Below are positions 36,301 to 45,709 of a DNA stretch of 64,000 nucleotides, piece by piece. The notes under the pieces are model-generated. The model was not told the origin of the DNA, made no database searches, and saw only the letters and a program-made list of their open reading frames with translations. Every line of letters begins with the position of its first letter. The stretch's first letter is position 1. The DNA is from Agarophyton chilense (Eukaryota > Rhodophyta > Florideophyceae > Gracilariales > Gracilariaceae), in NCBI GenBank assembly GCA_030374765.1, contig JARGXX010000004.1, positions 558,001-622,000 on the forward strand, written 5' to 3'. The translations under genes and the position numbers were made by a program.

Positions 36301-39054
36301 TCAAAGATCAACATGGCACCATCTTCGTACCTGCCAATGGCATCAGAAGCCCGGAAACTGAGAATCATGAACAATGCAAATCCAATGTTCGCCAGCACCG
36401 AAACTTGAACGTCAATTGGACTACACCAAGCGCCACATACTTTTCTCTTTGCTTCGCTCCAGGTGAGTGAAAGTAGATACGAAGAAACTGAAGCGATTAC
36501 AGCCCACGCAGTAACGACTGCCATACCCCTTACGGAAACAGACGGAAGGGAGTCGAATACTTTCGATATCAATCCTGGTAGTGACGGTTCAGGATCGTCC
36601 TTCTTTGCTCGGAAAGTCTCCCAGAGCCTTTTGAAAAAACCTTGTGTGACTGCTTTGGCCGAGGCGGACTGGGGTTCTCGCATAAGGCGAGACTTGAAAT
36701 CTCCACGAGAGTATTCAGACTCTCGGACAAATGATAAGGTTCCATTTCGATTGGCGTAGTAAACGTTGTGCACTGAGGATCGAATTTCGTCGCACAGCAT
36801 ATCGAGAGGAACATCTTCCTTGTCAAACCCAAAAGGATCCGAAAGGTTGGTGCCAATCGCAATGAGATTGATAATTGAATATGTGATGGGTACGATGTAT
36901 ATGAACGCCGTAAATCCAGAAAACTGAACAAGGGATAGTGGAAGGAGGGCTAACCAGAAAAAAGTAAAAATCTTCAAGTGAACGGTGAACGACTCGGAAA
37001 TCGGAAACTTTTGAAGAGCAACACACTCGGCAATAGTCGCTTCCAGATCCCACATGGTGTACACCATATTGTAGATACTGCCATTTACGGGACAAGTAGG
37101 AACTTGAGTGAGTTCAGCATGCGCACAATCCGCAGTATTCAAGTACCCGAAAATCACGTCGATGCCATGTGCAAATGGATTATCGGCCTCATTGAATGCA
37201 GCTACATCATCAGCACAAAGTAAATCCTGCAGTTCACTTGTATCTCTGCTCGCCCGCAGTGTCATCTTGGCGGCAATTCCAAGAGCCGCTAGATGAGAGA
37301 ACAAGCGTTCTCGATCTCTCTCATGCCACATTCCCTTCCTGCAAACAGTACTGAATTGAAATGCTAATTCTTCAATGCATACTTTGACCTTACTCTGCCA
37401 CAATTGAAGAGCTCTCCAATAGCGTCCATACGCGTTGCTCAGCCAGAAACCAAGGGTCAAAAAGATGCCCAGACTGACGTAAGAGGTAATCGACGAGTCA
37501 ACTGGGATGTAGATGCACCACCATCTGCATGAACTTTCCTCGTCAGCGTCCCTAACACTTCGCGTGAAGAAAATGACGAAAGCGCTCCACCCAGTTGCAA
37601 CCAGAAGGTAAAGAAGAGTACCTTTGCTGAGCTTGCTGAAGCGCAGAGTAACAAAATTTGAAAGGAAAGTTTTTCGAGCGGGTTTTTCCATTACTGCAGG
37701 TTGCAATGGATGTTCGAGCCATGTAGGAGTATCATGGTCTGTCCTGATGACAGATTCGAAGTCCAACTTGTCTTTGAAATGGGCATCGAGAACCGTAAGC
37801 GATGCCTCCGCTGCGAGGTGGTTGAGCTTCACGTCTTGCATGTCAAAGCCAAAGGGATCCATTAGCGCTTCACCAATAGTGAACAGCATTCCCACCCCAT
37901 AAGTAGTCAGAACAGCCCAAAGAATTGTGAACCTGCGAAATAAACAAATCGAAGAGTGGTGCAAATCAGATAGGTTAATTAGTATTTGTGACGAGATGAG
38001 ACCCAATGTTGCTAGAATCAACTTACCATCCGCTGCTTTGAACGAGCGCCAGAGGGAGAAAAAACATCCAGATGTACAAAAAGATCTGTAAGTGAGCGAC
38101 ATATCCGAGCGACGGGCTAGTTCGCGCAATCTTAACAAGATCGTTCGCGCGATAATCCACGGCATCCACGAGGTCAATGGCAAAATAACGAATACCCCAT
38201 CCAGCAGGGGTCTCATCCGCCGATATATGAGAGAATCCGTATCCATCATCCTCTGAAGAGCTAATATACGCCCTGACGACTCTCATACAGTGGTTGTGCA
38301 TAAGGTCGGCTTTGATGACGTCATCAATGTCTTTTTCATGCAAAATGCCTTCGAGTTGCTTCCGTTCACGTTCATCGCGGAGTGTCATCTTTAAGGCGAT
38401 TGGGTATGCAATAAGATGTGAGGCAATACGAGATATATCACCTTCGTGCCATGTGCCAGGAGGATAGTTCTGCCTCACCTGGCGAGCAAGCTGGCGAAGC
38501 AATCCACCAACTTTAACCCAATCTAACTGCGCCTCCCAATAGCGGTTGGAAGCCTCGCGAATGAAAAAGCCAAGTAAAACAAACAACGCCCAGCCCACAC
38601 CGTACGAAACGGAGGAGGATACCGAAAGGCGTGACGTCCAATAGTCAGTGCTAAACCAGTCCCCGTCCTTGTCTGCCAGGCCGTACGCAATAAGAGTGAC
38701 AATAGTGCTCCACACAAGCTCAAAGGCGAGAATAGAGTACGGAATGGTTAGAAGGACTGAACGGAAGGGAGAGCTCTCGGCCTGGCTGCGTTCGATTGGG
38801 CCAGAACCCAGTTCGCCACTGATTGCTGCGCTTCGGAGTCGAAGAGCGATGGCTCGATGTTCAAACAACTTATAGCCGAGACCTTCGGCTGGAGGCTCGC
38901 GGTTTGACGACCCTGACGCCATCTGCTGTGCGGAGAAAGATGATGAACGCGATTCTTGACCGTTTTCTTTTGTTGGAACGTCTGGGACGCGAAGCGCGTC
39001 GGGATTTTCCGCGGCAGTACCATGGGATATGACTTGCTCGTCGGATTTGTTCAT
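33307..39054 (-). CDS. Protein with five tandem bestrophin domains (predicted anion channel), four exons
   Basis: Predicted chloride/bicarbonate channel of the bestrophin (RFP-TM, PF01062) family. Exons: 39054-38027, 37932-34733, 34662-34614, 34555-33307. They splice at GT-AG sites to exactly 1842 codons (1841 residues). A cytosolic Ser/Glu-rich N terminus (about 1-95) precedes five repeats of about 350 residues. Each repeat has a long hydrophobic helix pair, an (N/G/I)RY motif (R161, R513, R877, R1243, R1575), an H-x-x-D helix start (H193, H546, H909, H1276, H1587), a hydrophobic helix pair ending near S-(S/G)-G-(W/F) and the family's calcium-clasp-like motif (DPFG 368, DPFG 708, DPYG 1075, FPFG 1436, NPFG 1788, each followed by D-x-x-D). 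Ordinary bestrophins have one such domain and assemble as pentamers. The first in-frame ATG was chosen as start. No stop or frameshift is present, unlike all neighbours. Location (plasma membrane or organelle) cannot be told. Confidence 0.88.
34556..34613 (-). other. Intron 3 of the five-bestrophin gene
   Basis: 58 bp, GTAAGT...GGCACAG, phase 2. It defines a 49-bp exon 3, and removing it joins AYGVLG to MYQIARELQFPFG in frame. Confidence 0.85.
34663..34732 (-). other. Intron 2 of the five-bestrophin gene
   Basis: 70 bp, GTACGT...TTGTAG, phase 1, splitting the Gly codon of FSGW in repeat 4. Removing it restores the FSGWFTILW text seen in the sister repeats. Confidence 0.85.
37933..38026 (-). 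other. Intron 1 of the five-bestrophin gene
   Basis: 94 bp, GTAAGT...TTTCGCAG, phase 2, splitting the Trp codon of SSGW in repeat 1. Confidence 0.85.
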
Positions 39055-40432
39055 GGCCGAACCCAAAAAACCGTTGGGCTTGTTCGAACACAACGCGGGA
39101 GCGTATGATTAGCGTACTTCAGCGGCTGCCGAGAACAATTTTCTGGAAAGTGGACTCGCGACGTGATCTTTCACGAAGGGCGCCGTGAGCTGGATGCCGA
39201 CGGTGCGAGCGGCGTACATGAGTGAAGTCGCGGCACACACCCTTGGAGCTCAGTATACCTGAAAGAGGATCTATACTGGTAACTACGAATTCTCCGTCAC
39301 GGCATTACGCACGAGATCAAGTAACGAATGCGCACAATCACGTTGCGTGACGCTCATCTACTTTGGTGGCTGGCGTTTCTCCGTCCATTAAAATGGTCTC
39401 GTCGAGGAGTATGAAGTCCACAATTTCCACTGCGCAGATTCCACCACAGTAATCTGTATTCTCTTCTTCAGACCACCACAAATTAAGCCTCTTACCTTTT
39501 GCGTGTTTAGTACACACGCACAAGGATAGCTTAACTTAGATACCATAGTTACTGATAATTCAAGTATACCAGGAGGCAGTGAGGAAAACCTCTTCCAGCC
39601 TGGAATCAAAAACTGTAACAAACAATTGCAGGGAGAGATTGGCGGTCGTTCCACAAAACCGCTGGCGATTGCATATAACTGCGCTTGATTGTCTTCACGT
39701 AGGTAAGTTGGGTTGACATGTTTTGTATCTTTGTAATGCTGTATTACTTGGCTGTCTGATTATACAGATAATGATCGATTAGGCGGTGAGCGGTGAAGTA
39801 CTGAGACCTCAACTAGGTCTATTCGAAAATTAGGTCTCTGGACCTCACCTCATTGAAATCAATGAAGCAATGGCCGCCAGCCGTACTTTTGCAATCATTC
39901 GGGTGGAAACAGGGGGACACGATGCCACGTGTCTGGAGGCGACCCACAGGGTGTCATTCTTCTCGCAGTTACGCTTACCTGCAAAAAGAAGATTATTGCA
40001 CTATGCCTATTCGACATGATTATTTGCTCAATTGAGCACGTCTTTTGCTCAACTGAGCCACGCCAGTTTGCCACATTTGTCCAATTCCTGCCGACCCAAT
40101 AAGCTATTCTCTCCTTTCTTTGCGTGCTTTGCTACACTGTGGGTATCGGAGTTATTCTGGAAACGCCGGAAGCGGGAGCAGTGCCGCACTAGAATAGCTG
40201 AGTATCAAACTCTCTTCATGTATTTGTAAACAATTGCTCGTACCGGCGGTCTCTGCTGCTCAGAGCGACGCGACTTGCTAAGGTATGCTTTAAAAATGAT
40301 TAAAACACATTTATGGACTACTTGTGACTCTTGTCGCAGTGCTGAGTGAAGCAAACACGCGAAGACTTGGTGTGAAACAAATACTTCAGCACACACCTCA
40401 TTAAAACAACCGAAACATACCCTTGTGCTAGG
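39055..40432. other. Upstream region of the five-bestrophin gene
   Basis: Presumed promoter and 5' UTR near 39055-39300. No other gene recognised; short frames look random. Confidence 0.4.
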
Positions 40433-41092
40433 TTAACCACAAACATTAAAAAACTTCTGTAAACGATAAGTAGTCAAAACTCCGTTCATGACGCGGCGAC
40501 GCTTGAACGGCATAATTTGAATGCCAACGCCACACCTCTGATCGGATGACGTGAAGCTTCTGTGACTTCTTGAAGATGAAGATTCCGAGCTACTGAGCTT
40601 TCTTTGATTGTAGTCGTTTTGTATCAATTCCGTCGCTAATTCAGTCCAAATTACATGAGGCTTCATGTTTTGCTTATCGCCACGACCTGCAACGTAAAGA
40701 AGATACGCATCTGTCAAATTGGTACCAAGTAGTGTGAAATTGAAGCGAAATAACTACTCCTTAACTTCAACAGTTTTTTTGATGTCTAGTTTGTCCTAAC
40801 AAATTCGGTTGTGACGGTTAGTACGACTTGCAATCAAAAAGTAGTCGGATACTACGCGCGGAATACGCATAGCTATTTCAACAGGAAAAGAAGTGTCTTC
40901 TGCTTATGGGGCGCCAGGACGTACGTTCTTCTGAACATGTCTCGAATACGTTCCCGAGGGTGGTAACGAAGTGCCTTCGGGGGCGATCAATCCAACAGAT
41001 GGTTGCAACATTATTGTTTTCAACGCCAAACTTCGCGTTCAAAATTTTGAAGTCACCTTTTCGGGTCATGATTTTGCTGTTGAAAAACGACA
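40433..41092 (-). pseudogene. piggyBac transposase, C-terminal part
   Basis: Continues from the Tc1 junction with MSFFNSKIMTRKGDFK, then NNNVATICWIDRPRRHFVTT, the DDE_Tnp_1_7 region that normally reads W-x-D-x-(K/R)-x-V/H-x-x-(L/T)-(S/T)-T. A stop comes at about 40880. Further down, LTDAYLLYV and WTELATELIQ match the family's C-terminal helix region. The end is at 40433. Confidence 0.65.
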
Positions 41093-41218
41093 TACAGTGC
41101 GTTTCAAAAACATATCCCTTTACAAAAACTGCGCCAAAAAGGCGTTTCCCGTACTGTAGAGCACATTTCACAACAAATAAAAACCAAGTCAACAACACTG
41201 TTTCAAATGTATATTCTT

Positions 41219-41691
41219 TATACAATCATTAGCTCAATTGTGGCTCGTGGCGCACCTCTGACACGCTCTAAACAGCTGGAAATCATGGAATTAGTAGATC
41301 AGGGTATGATTCCAGCAGATATAGCCCGAACACTCAAGCGCAGCCCAAAAACAATCAGCAACTTCATGAAAAACCCGCTGCATACGGAAAAAAGCGTTCA
41401 ACCGGCCGTCCCACGTCAATATCCCCGGCCGATAAGCGTGTAATTAAGCTAGAACTATGACGTAACACTTCACCTTGCGAAAAAATTGTAAAAAATCTAA
41501 ATTTGCCTCTATCAAGATCTACAATAAACCGTGAAGTCAACCGTCAAAATTTGTTCAAGTACACAAAAATGAGGAAAACTTTTTTTTAAAAGATAATCAC
41601 AAGAAAAATCGAGTTGAATGTTGTGCTCAAAAAGCTTATTAGAAAACGGAATGGAATAATGTTATCTTTCCCGACGAAAAAAAGTTTAACC
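41219..41691 (+). pseudogene. Tc1 transposase, N-terminal half
   Basis: Helix-turn-helix DNA-binding domain VARGAPLTRSKQLEIMEL...DIARTLKRSPKTISNFMKNP (41234-41373), written here in two parts. A frameshift follows near 41385, then stops in the next frame, and the first catalytic block NVIFPDEKKFN ends at 41690 against the Gyp-D LTR. The Asp of PDE is the first catalytic Asp. No intact start is obvious. Confidence 0.8.
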
Positions 41692-42573
41692 TGTAGGACA
41701 ACGCTTGCAGCGGAGACACCACGAAGATGTTCGGGATCTTTCTCTCTTGAGAGACACGCCTCTGGCCGCGGAGACGCGTCCCAGCGGAGCACAGAAGCAG
41801 AGCCACTTTGGAAAGGAACGACGGAGTCAAATGTAAGACCGAGGCCAGTCCGGCGGGATATACCTAGAGTGTTTAGGTGAGCACGGCACAGTCCGGAGTG
41901 TGACCAGTCCTAGGCGGAGCGGTACCACAGCGATCGTCGGAGAAGGAGCGAGGACTCGTATGATAAGGACGAGCGGGGTGAGTGAGGCGGCCTCTCACGA
42001 GAGCCAAAAAGGAGAACAAGAGGAAACGGGGGCGAGACCCTATACAACGGCGAAACTACGACAAGTGTAGGCGATTAAATATGAACCCACAGTGGTGGTA
42101 GCACTCTGGTCGACAGACGGGTGGATGAACTAACGTGCGACAGGCGCTCACGCAGTATGCGATGAAGACGCGCCGAAGGCGAAAAGTTCAGAGCCAAGAC
42201 TCCCTCCTTGGTCTCCCAAGAGAGTGTTTACTGTGGAGCAGTGCTCAACCTCCTAAGTAGTGTGGCGCGCGGCCCCTGACAGTGGGCGCGCGCCCGAAAA
42301 ATAGACACTAAATAGCGATAGCGTAGCTAAATATATACTAAATAATGCTAAATAATACTAACCATTAGGTAGAATCCGGGCCACGTGTGGCACGCCTCGC
42401 ACTCGAGCGTCGGCATCCGTGCAGTCCACGTGTTCCACCAGTGTGCACTTCCGGTTCTAACCGGCCGTCAGCACGCAAAAGTGGTATAGCTTGTCATAGA
42501 CCAAGCTAGTCCTCAAGCGAGCGAACTCTCTAATTCCTGCGAAGAAACCCCCCTGGAAGGGCATTGTCCTTCA
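41692..42573 (-). repeat. 3' LTR of Gyp-D
   Basis: 882 bp. Contains a GC-rich palindromic patch (GGGCGCGCGCCC near 42282) followed by short ACTAAATA-type direct repeats. The element's polypurine tract AAGGAGGGGGGATA (minus strand) abuts it at 42574-42587. Confidence 0.93.
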
Positions 42574-42675
42574 TATCCCCCCTCCTTAGGTGACGAACAC
42601 GCCGTCGACATGGCGGGGAGGCAACGGTCCAACCGACATAAGAGCGAGCCGCGTAACGCGTCCAGCGACCACTCG

Positions 42676-43341
42676 TGTAGTATTCTACTATGTCGGGGAA
42701 TCCGATAGGCTGGTTTTTCGCGAAGTCGCGGTTGGAACTCATAAGTGAGTGATATCATCAGCATTGTGATATGAAACGGCACACCGCGTAGGATGCCAGG
42801 AGGCAGGGTATATTGTTGGAACACGTGGTATCACGAGTGGAGTGGCTTGCAACGGCGCATGTAGTGACGATCCACGTGGCTGGTTTTGCTACCCTTTGTA
42901 GATGTATGTCCATTAGGGACCGTACCCATACAGTGGTTGGGCTAAGTGGCTGACCACTGGGTATTATTTACGTATTATTTGGGCACTCACCCTGGCACAC
43001 AGGATATAGTGCACCAGAGGTGAGCGCCGACTCCAAGTAAAGGAGACAACATGGGCATCATGACTATTCTGTTCCTCGCTTAGGATTCCTTAACCGGAGA
43101 TCCGGACGAGCTATAATAGATAGTCAGCCCCCAACCACTTCACGAGCCGTCTCGTACGTACGTTCCATCAACGTTTTACAGTTGCACTGTTCACCCTCGC
43201 TGGCGAGTAGTGGCCTTACACCCCACTTCCAGCTCGCTGTTGTTGTAGCTCTACCACCCCTTTTCTTTCGCCGCAAGCGACCCGTCGGCAGTCCGAACGC
43301 TGTCGCAGGTGTCTGCTCTCTCCGTTAGAGCGGATACTACA
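42676..43341 (+). repeat. 5' LTR of Gyp-E
   Basis: 666 bp. The primer binding site TGGTCTCCCGACTTAGAA follows at 43344-43361. Confidence 0.95.
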
Positions 43342-43343
43342 AG

Positions 43344-43361
43344 TGGTCTCCCGACTTAGAA
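43344..43361 (+). other. Primer binding site of Gyp-E
   Basis: TGGTCTCCCGACTTAGAA, two bases after the 5' LTR. Confidence 0.88.
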
Positions 43362-43556
43362 CCACTGTGGTCAGCTGCCCTGAACAATTCGTTCCTGGAA
43401 CGTGGAATCGATATCGATACTTGGAAGAAGTGGAATCACTACAGCTATTGTTTATCGAACCACCTCCGGCAATTGCGGAATTCATAGTGGTTGAACACGT
43501 GGTCGAGAAGTTGAAGACACCATTTGGTTCGCACCTGGACTCAGGTTTGGTCTAGG

Positions 43557-45287
43557 ATGCCGAAGACCCGAAGCCAGTCGAGTACTGGTCGCCCCGGTCC
43601 TGCGAGACCACCCCCGAAACCGAGGCTGGCTTCATCTGTTGAAGCCGGAGAGCGGCTGTATCGTCAAGCGATGTCGCGCTCACGCTCGTTGACTGATGAA
43701 CGAAATCTCTCGGATGTACCGTCCCCTGTGGCAGCGGCAGTCGCGCCCACCACAGAAGCCGTAGTTGACCCTGAGGTCGTCGGACTTCAAGAAGAGGATG
43801 ATTTGCGCAGGGAAGTGCATCGTCTCAAGTCTGAGTCAAGCGCTTCGCTTGTGCGCATGGTTGCGTTGGAATCGCAGATCGCTGCTCTTATCTCTGATGT
43901 CGAACAATTACGCAGTGCGCATCAAGCACTCGTTCGTCAGGACGATGGGAAGCAGGTCTCTACATCAGTGAAAACACTACGTGAGGATTTGAACCATCTA
44001 CAGGAGAGGTACGGGAATACGCCCGATGCACTACCCGGCTTAACCGTGAATGTAGGGGAAGTCCTTACTCGAGTTAAACCTCGTTTAGAACGCCTGGAGG
44101 CGGCAGTTCATGCGCAAACTGCTGCTAAACCAGTCGTGCTGGAAGAGGAATAAGCTCCTTTGAAGGACGCTCGTTCGAAGAAGTCGAAGTCACGACGTAA
44201 GAAGCGGAAGTCCGCACGTGATTCGAGTGATGAATCGTCAAGTACAGAGGGTTTCAGTTCCAGTACTGATGATTCTGATGATTCAGATACGTCAGATGAC
44301 GACGACAGTGATGATGGTCATCGAAGGTCCCGATCTCGGAAGAAGAACACTTCTTCGTGGTTAATGAGAAAAAAAGGCTCACCTTACAGAGGATTGAAGG
44401 TGCTCCCGTGCAAGAATCCGCTTTATCGGAAGGTCCTGAATTACAGGTACTACCGTCTGAAGGTGAAGAGCAAGAAGCTCTCAGGACGCGAAACCGCGAA
44501 GGTGAAGGATCAAATCAAACGATTGAAGATCGGACTTAATGATTTCACATTTGATGGGAAACCCCCCATTCTCGTTATCGAGTTTCTCACTCGATTCGTT
44601 GCCGAAGCAGACACTCTAGAGATGAGTGAACCACAGGCATTTGTGTCTTTACCACACTTCCTGAAGGGTTTTGCTTTAGAGCAATATCGTTCCGTATGCG
44701 AATCATTGACAGCCGATGAAGGCGGCGTTACCTCATGGCCAGAGACGGTGCAGTATTTGCTGCGCAATTATGCGACATCAAACGCGATACATCAGGCGAT
44801 CCTGAACCTAAGGGATGTGAACCAAAAGCCAGAGGAGGGCGAAGCTGAGTACAGCTCAAGGCTTAACAAAGCTTCAGTCCGCTGTGGAAACGTCCACTCG
44901 ACGGAGGACAAGATTACCTTGTACATCAACGGGCTGGACTCGAGCATCAAGTCGTTGGTAGCTCGATATCGAGAGAAGCATGGAAGAGTCTCCTTTTTGG
45001 AGTTAGTTCAGTTTGCGAAAGCTGAAGGAGACGCGGCCAGAGCGCGTGGTAGCCCCCGTCGTTCAGTGGCTTTTGGAACCTCAATGGGTAAGGAGAAGAT
45101 CTCCGCCAGTGTTAATCAGCGCAGCAAACTGCTATATCTGGAATCTCCAGTGCACTCACGAGATTCGTCGTTGGCACCCAAGGGGAGTGACTCGCATGAG
45201 GAGGCGGTCCATTTAATGGAATATACGGACTCTTCTGTACCTACAGTGGATTTCCGCACTCGGAATCTCAGGACGAGGAAGTCCTAA
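43557..45287 (+). pseudogene. Gyp-E gag, one in-frame stop
   Basis: ATG at 43557 (MPKTRSQSSTGRPGP). Order: Pro/Arg-rich N terminus; heptad-like coiled coil (LRREVHRLKSESSASLVRM, LESQIAALISDVEQLRS); a TAA at 44151-44153; then, in the same frame, the Lys/Arg then Ser/Asp tract; core LNYRYYRLKVKSK, FDGKPPILVIEFLTRFVAEAD and RLNKASVRCGNVHS. It ends at 45287 in a TAATG overlap with the zinc-knuckle ORF. Gyp-A and Gyp-D have no stop at this position, so the TAA is probably a mutation rather than a readthrough site. Confidence 0.85.
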
Positions 45288-45709
45288 TGGCTATGGAGGG
45301 CCGTCGCCGTATGTACCGTCCCTACACGGTGCCTCCACAAGGAGGTTTTAAGAACGGGAAACCCGGATGGGTGGATACTCGCACGGCATACCGTTCACAA
45401 CCTATGTTGACCAACCGTCGTGACGGTTTGATATGTTATTCATGTTATGGAAAACACCATTTGAGTGCAGAATGCACGCTTCCTGCAAAGGATCTGAGTC
45501 GTATCATGACGAATTATGAAGCACTCTCAGAAGGGGAAAGAAGCCGCGTACCGGCGGGCATGTATTGGAAAGCCAAAAGTTGGTTTTCTCAGACACCCAT
45601 GCGCCGGACGTACAAGCCGGTTGCTCAGAATGCTGAAGTGTCACAACCCGGAACCCCGGTAGGAAGAGGTGCCTTTGAGGCGAATCAGCCGGTGCAACCG
45701 GAAAACTAA
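45287..45709 (+). CDS. Gyp-E nucleocapsid-like zinc-knuckle ORF
   Basis: 140 residues in the -1 frame relative to gag. Its ATG shares the A of the gag stop (TAATG, 45285-45289). The knuckle is CYSCYGKHHLSAEC (CX2CX4HX4C). The protease frame, again -1, is open through its 3' end. GGAAAAC just before the stop (45700-45706) is a possible slip site, but not a canonical one. Confidence 0.75.
   Translation: MAMEGRRRMYRPYTVPPQGGFKNGKPGWVDTRTAYRSQPMLTNRRDGLICYSCYGKHHLSAECTLPAKDLSRIMTNYEALSEGERSRVPAGMYWKAKSWFSQTPMRRTYKPVAQNAEVSQPGTPVGRGAFEANQPVQPEN

Noticed and set aside
34506..38249. Treating the bestrophin region as two or three separate single-strand genes
   Set aside because: Canonical splice sites join the pieces with exact phase into 1842 codons, and the motif text restored at each junction matches the sister repeats.
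33307..39054. A bestrophin-rhodopsin fusion as known in some algae
   Set aside because: No seven-helix rhodopsin domain or retinal-binding Lys helix is visible; all five units are bestrophin-like.
44151..44153. The gag TAA of Gyp-E as a programmed readthrough site
   Set aside because: Gyp-A and Gyp-D have no stop at this position and have stops elsewhere, so it looks like decay.
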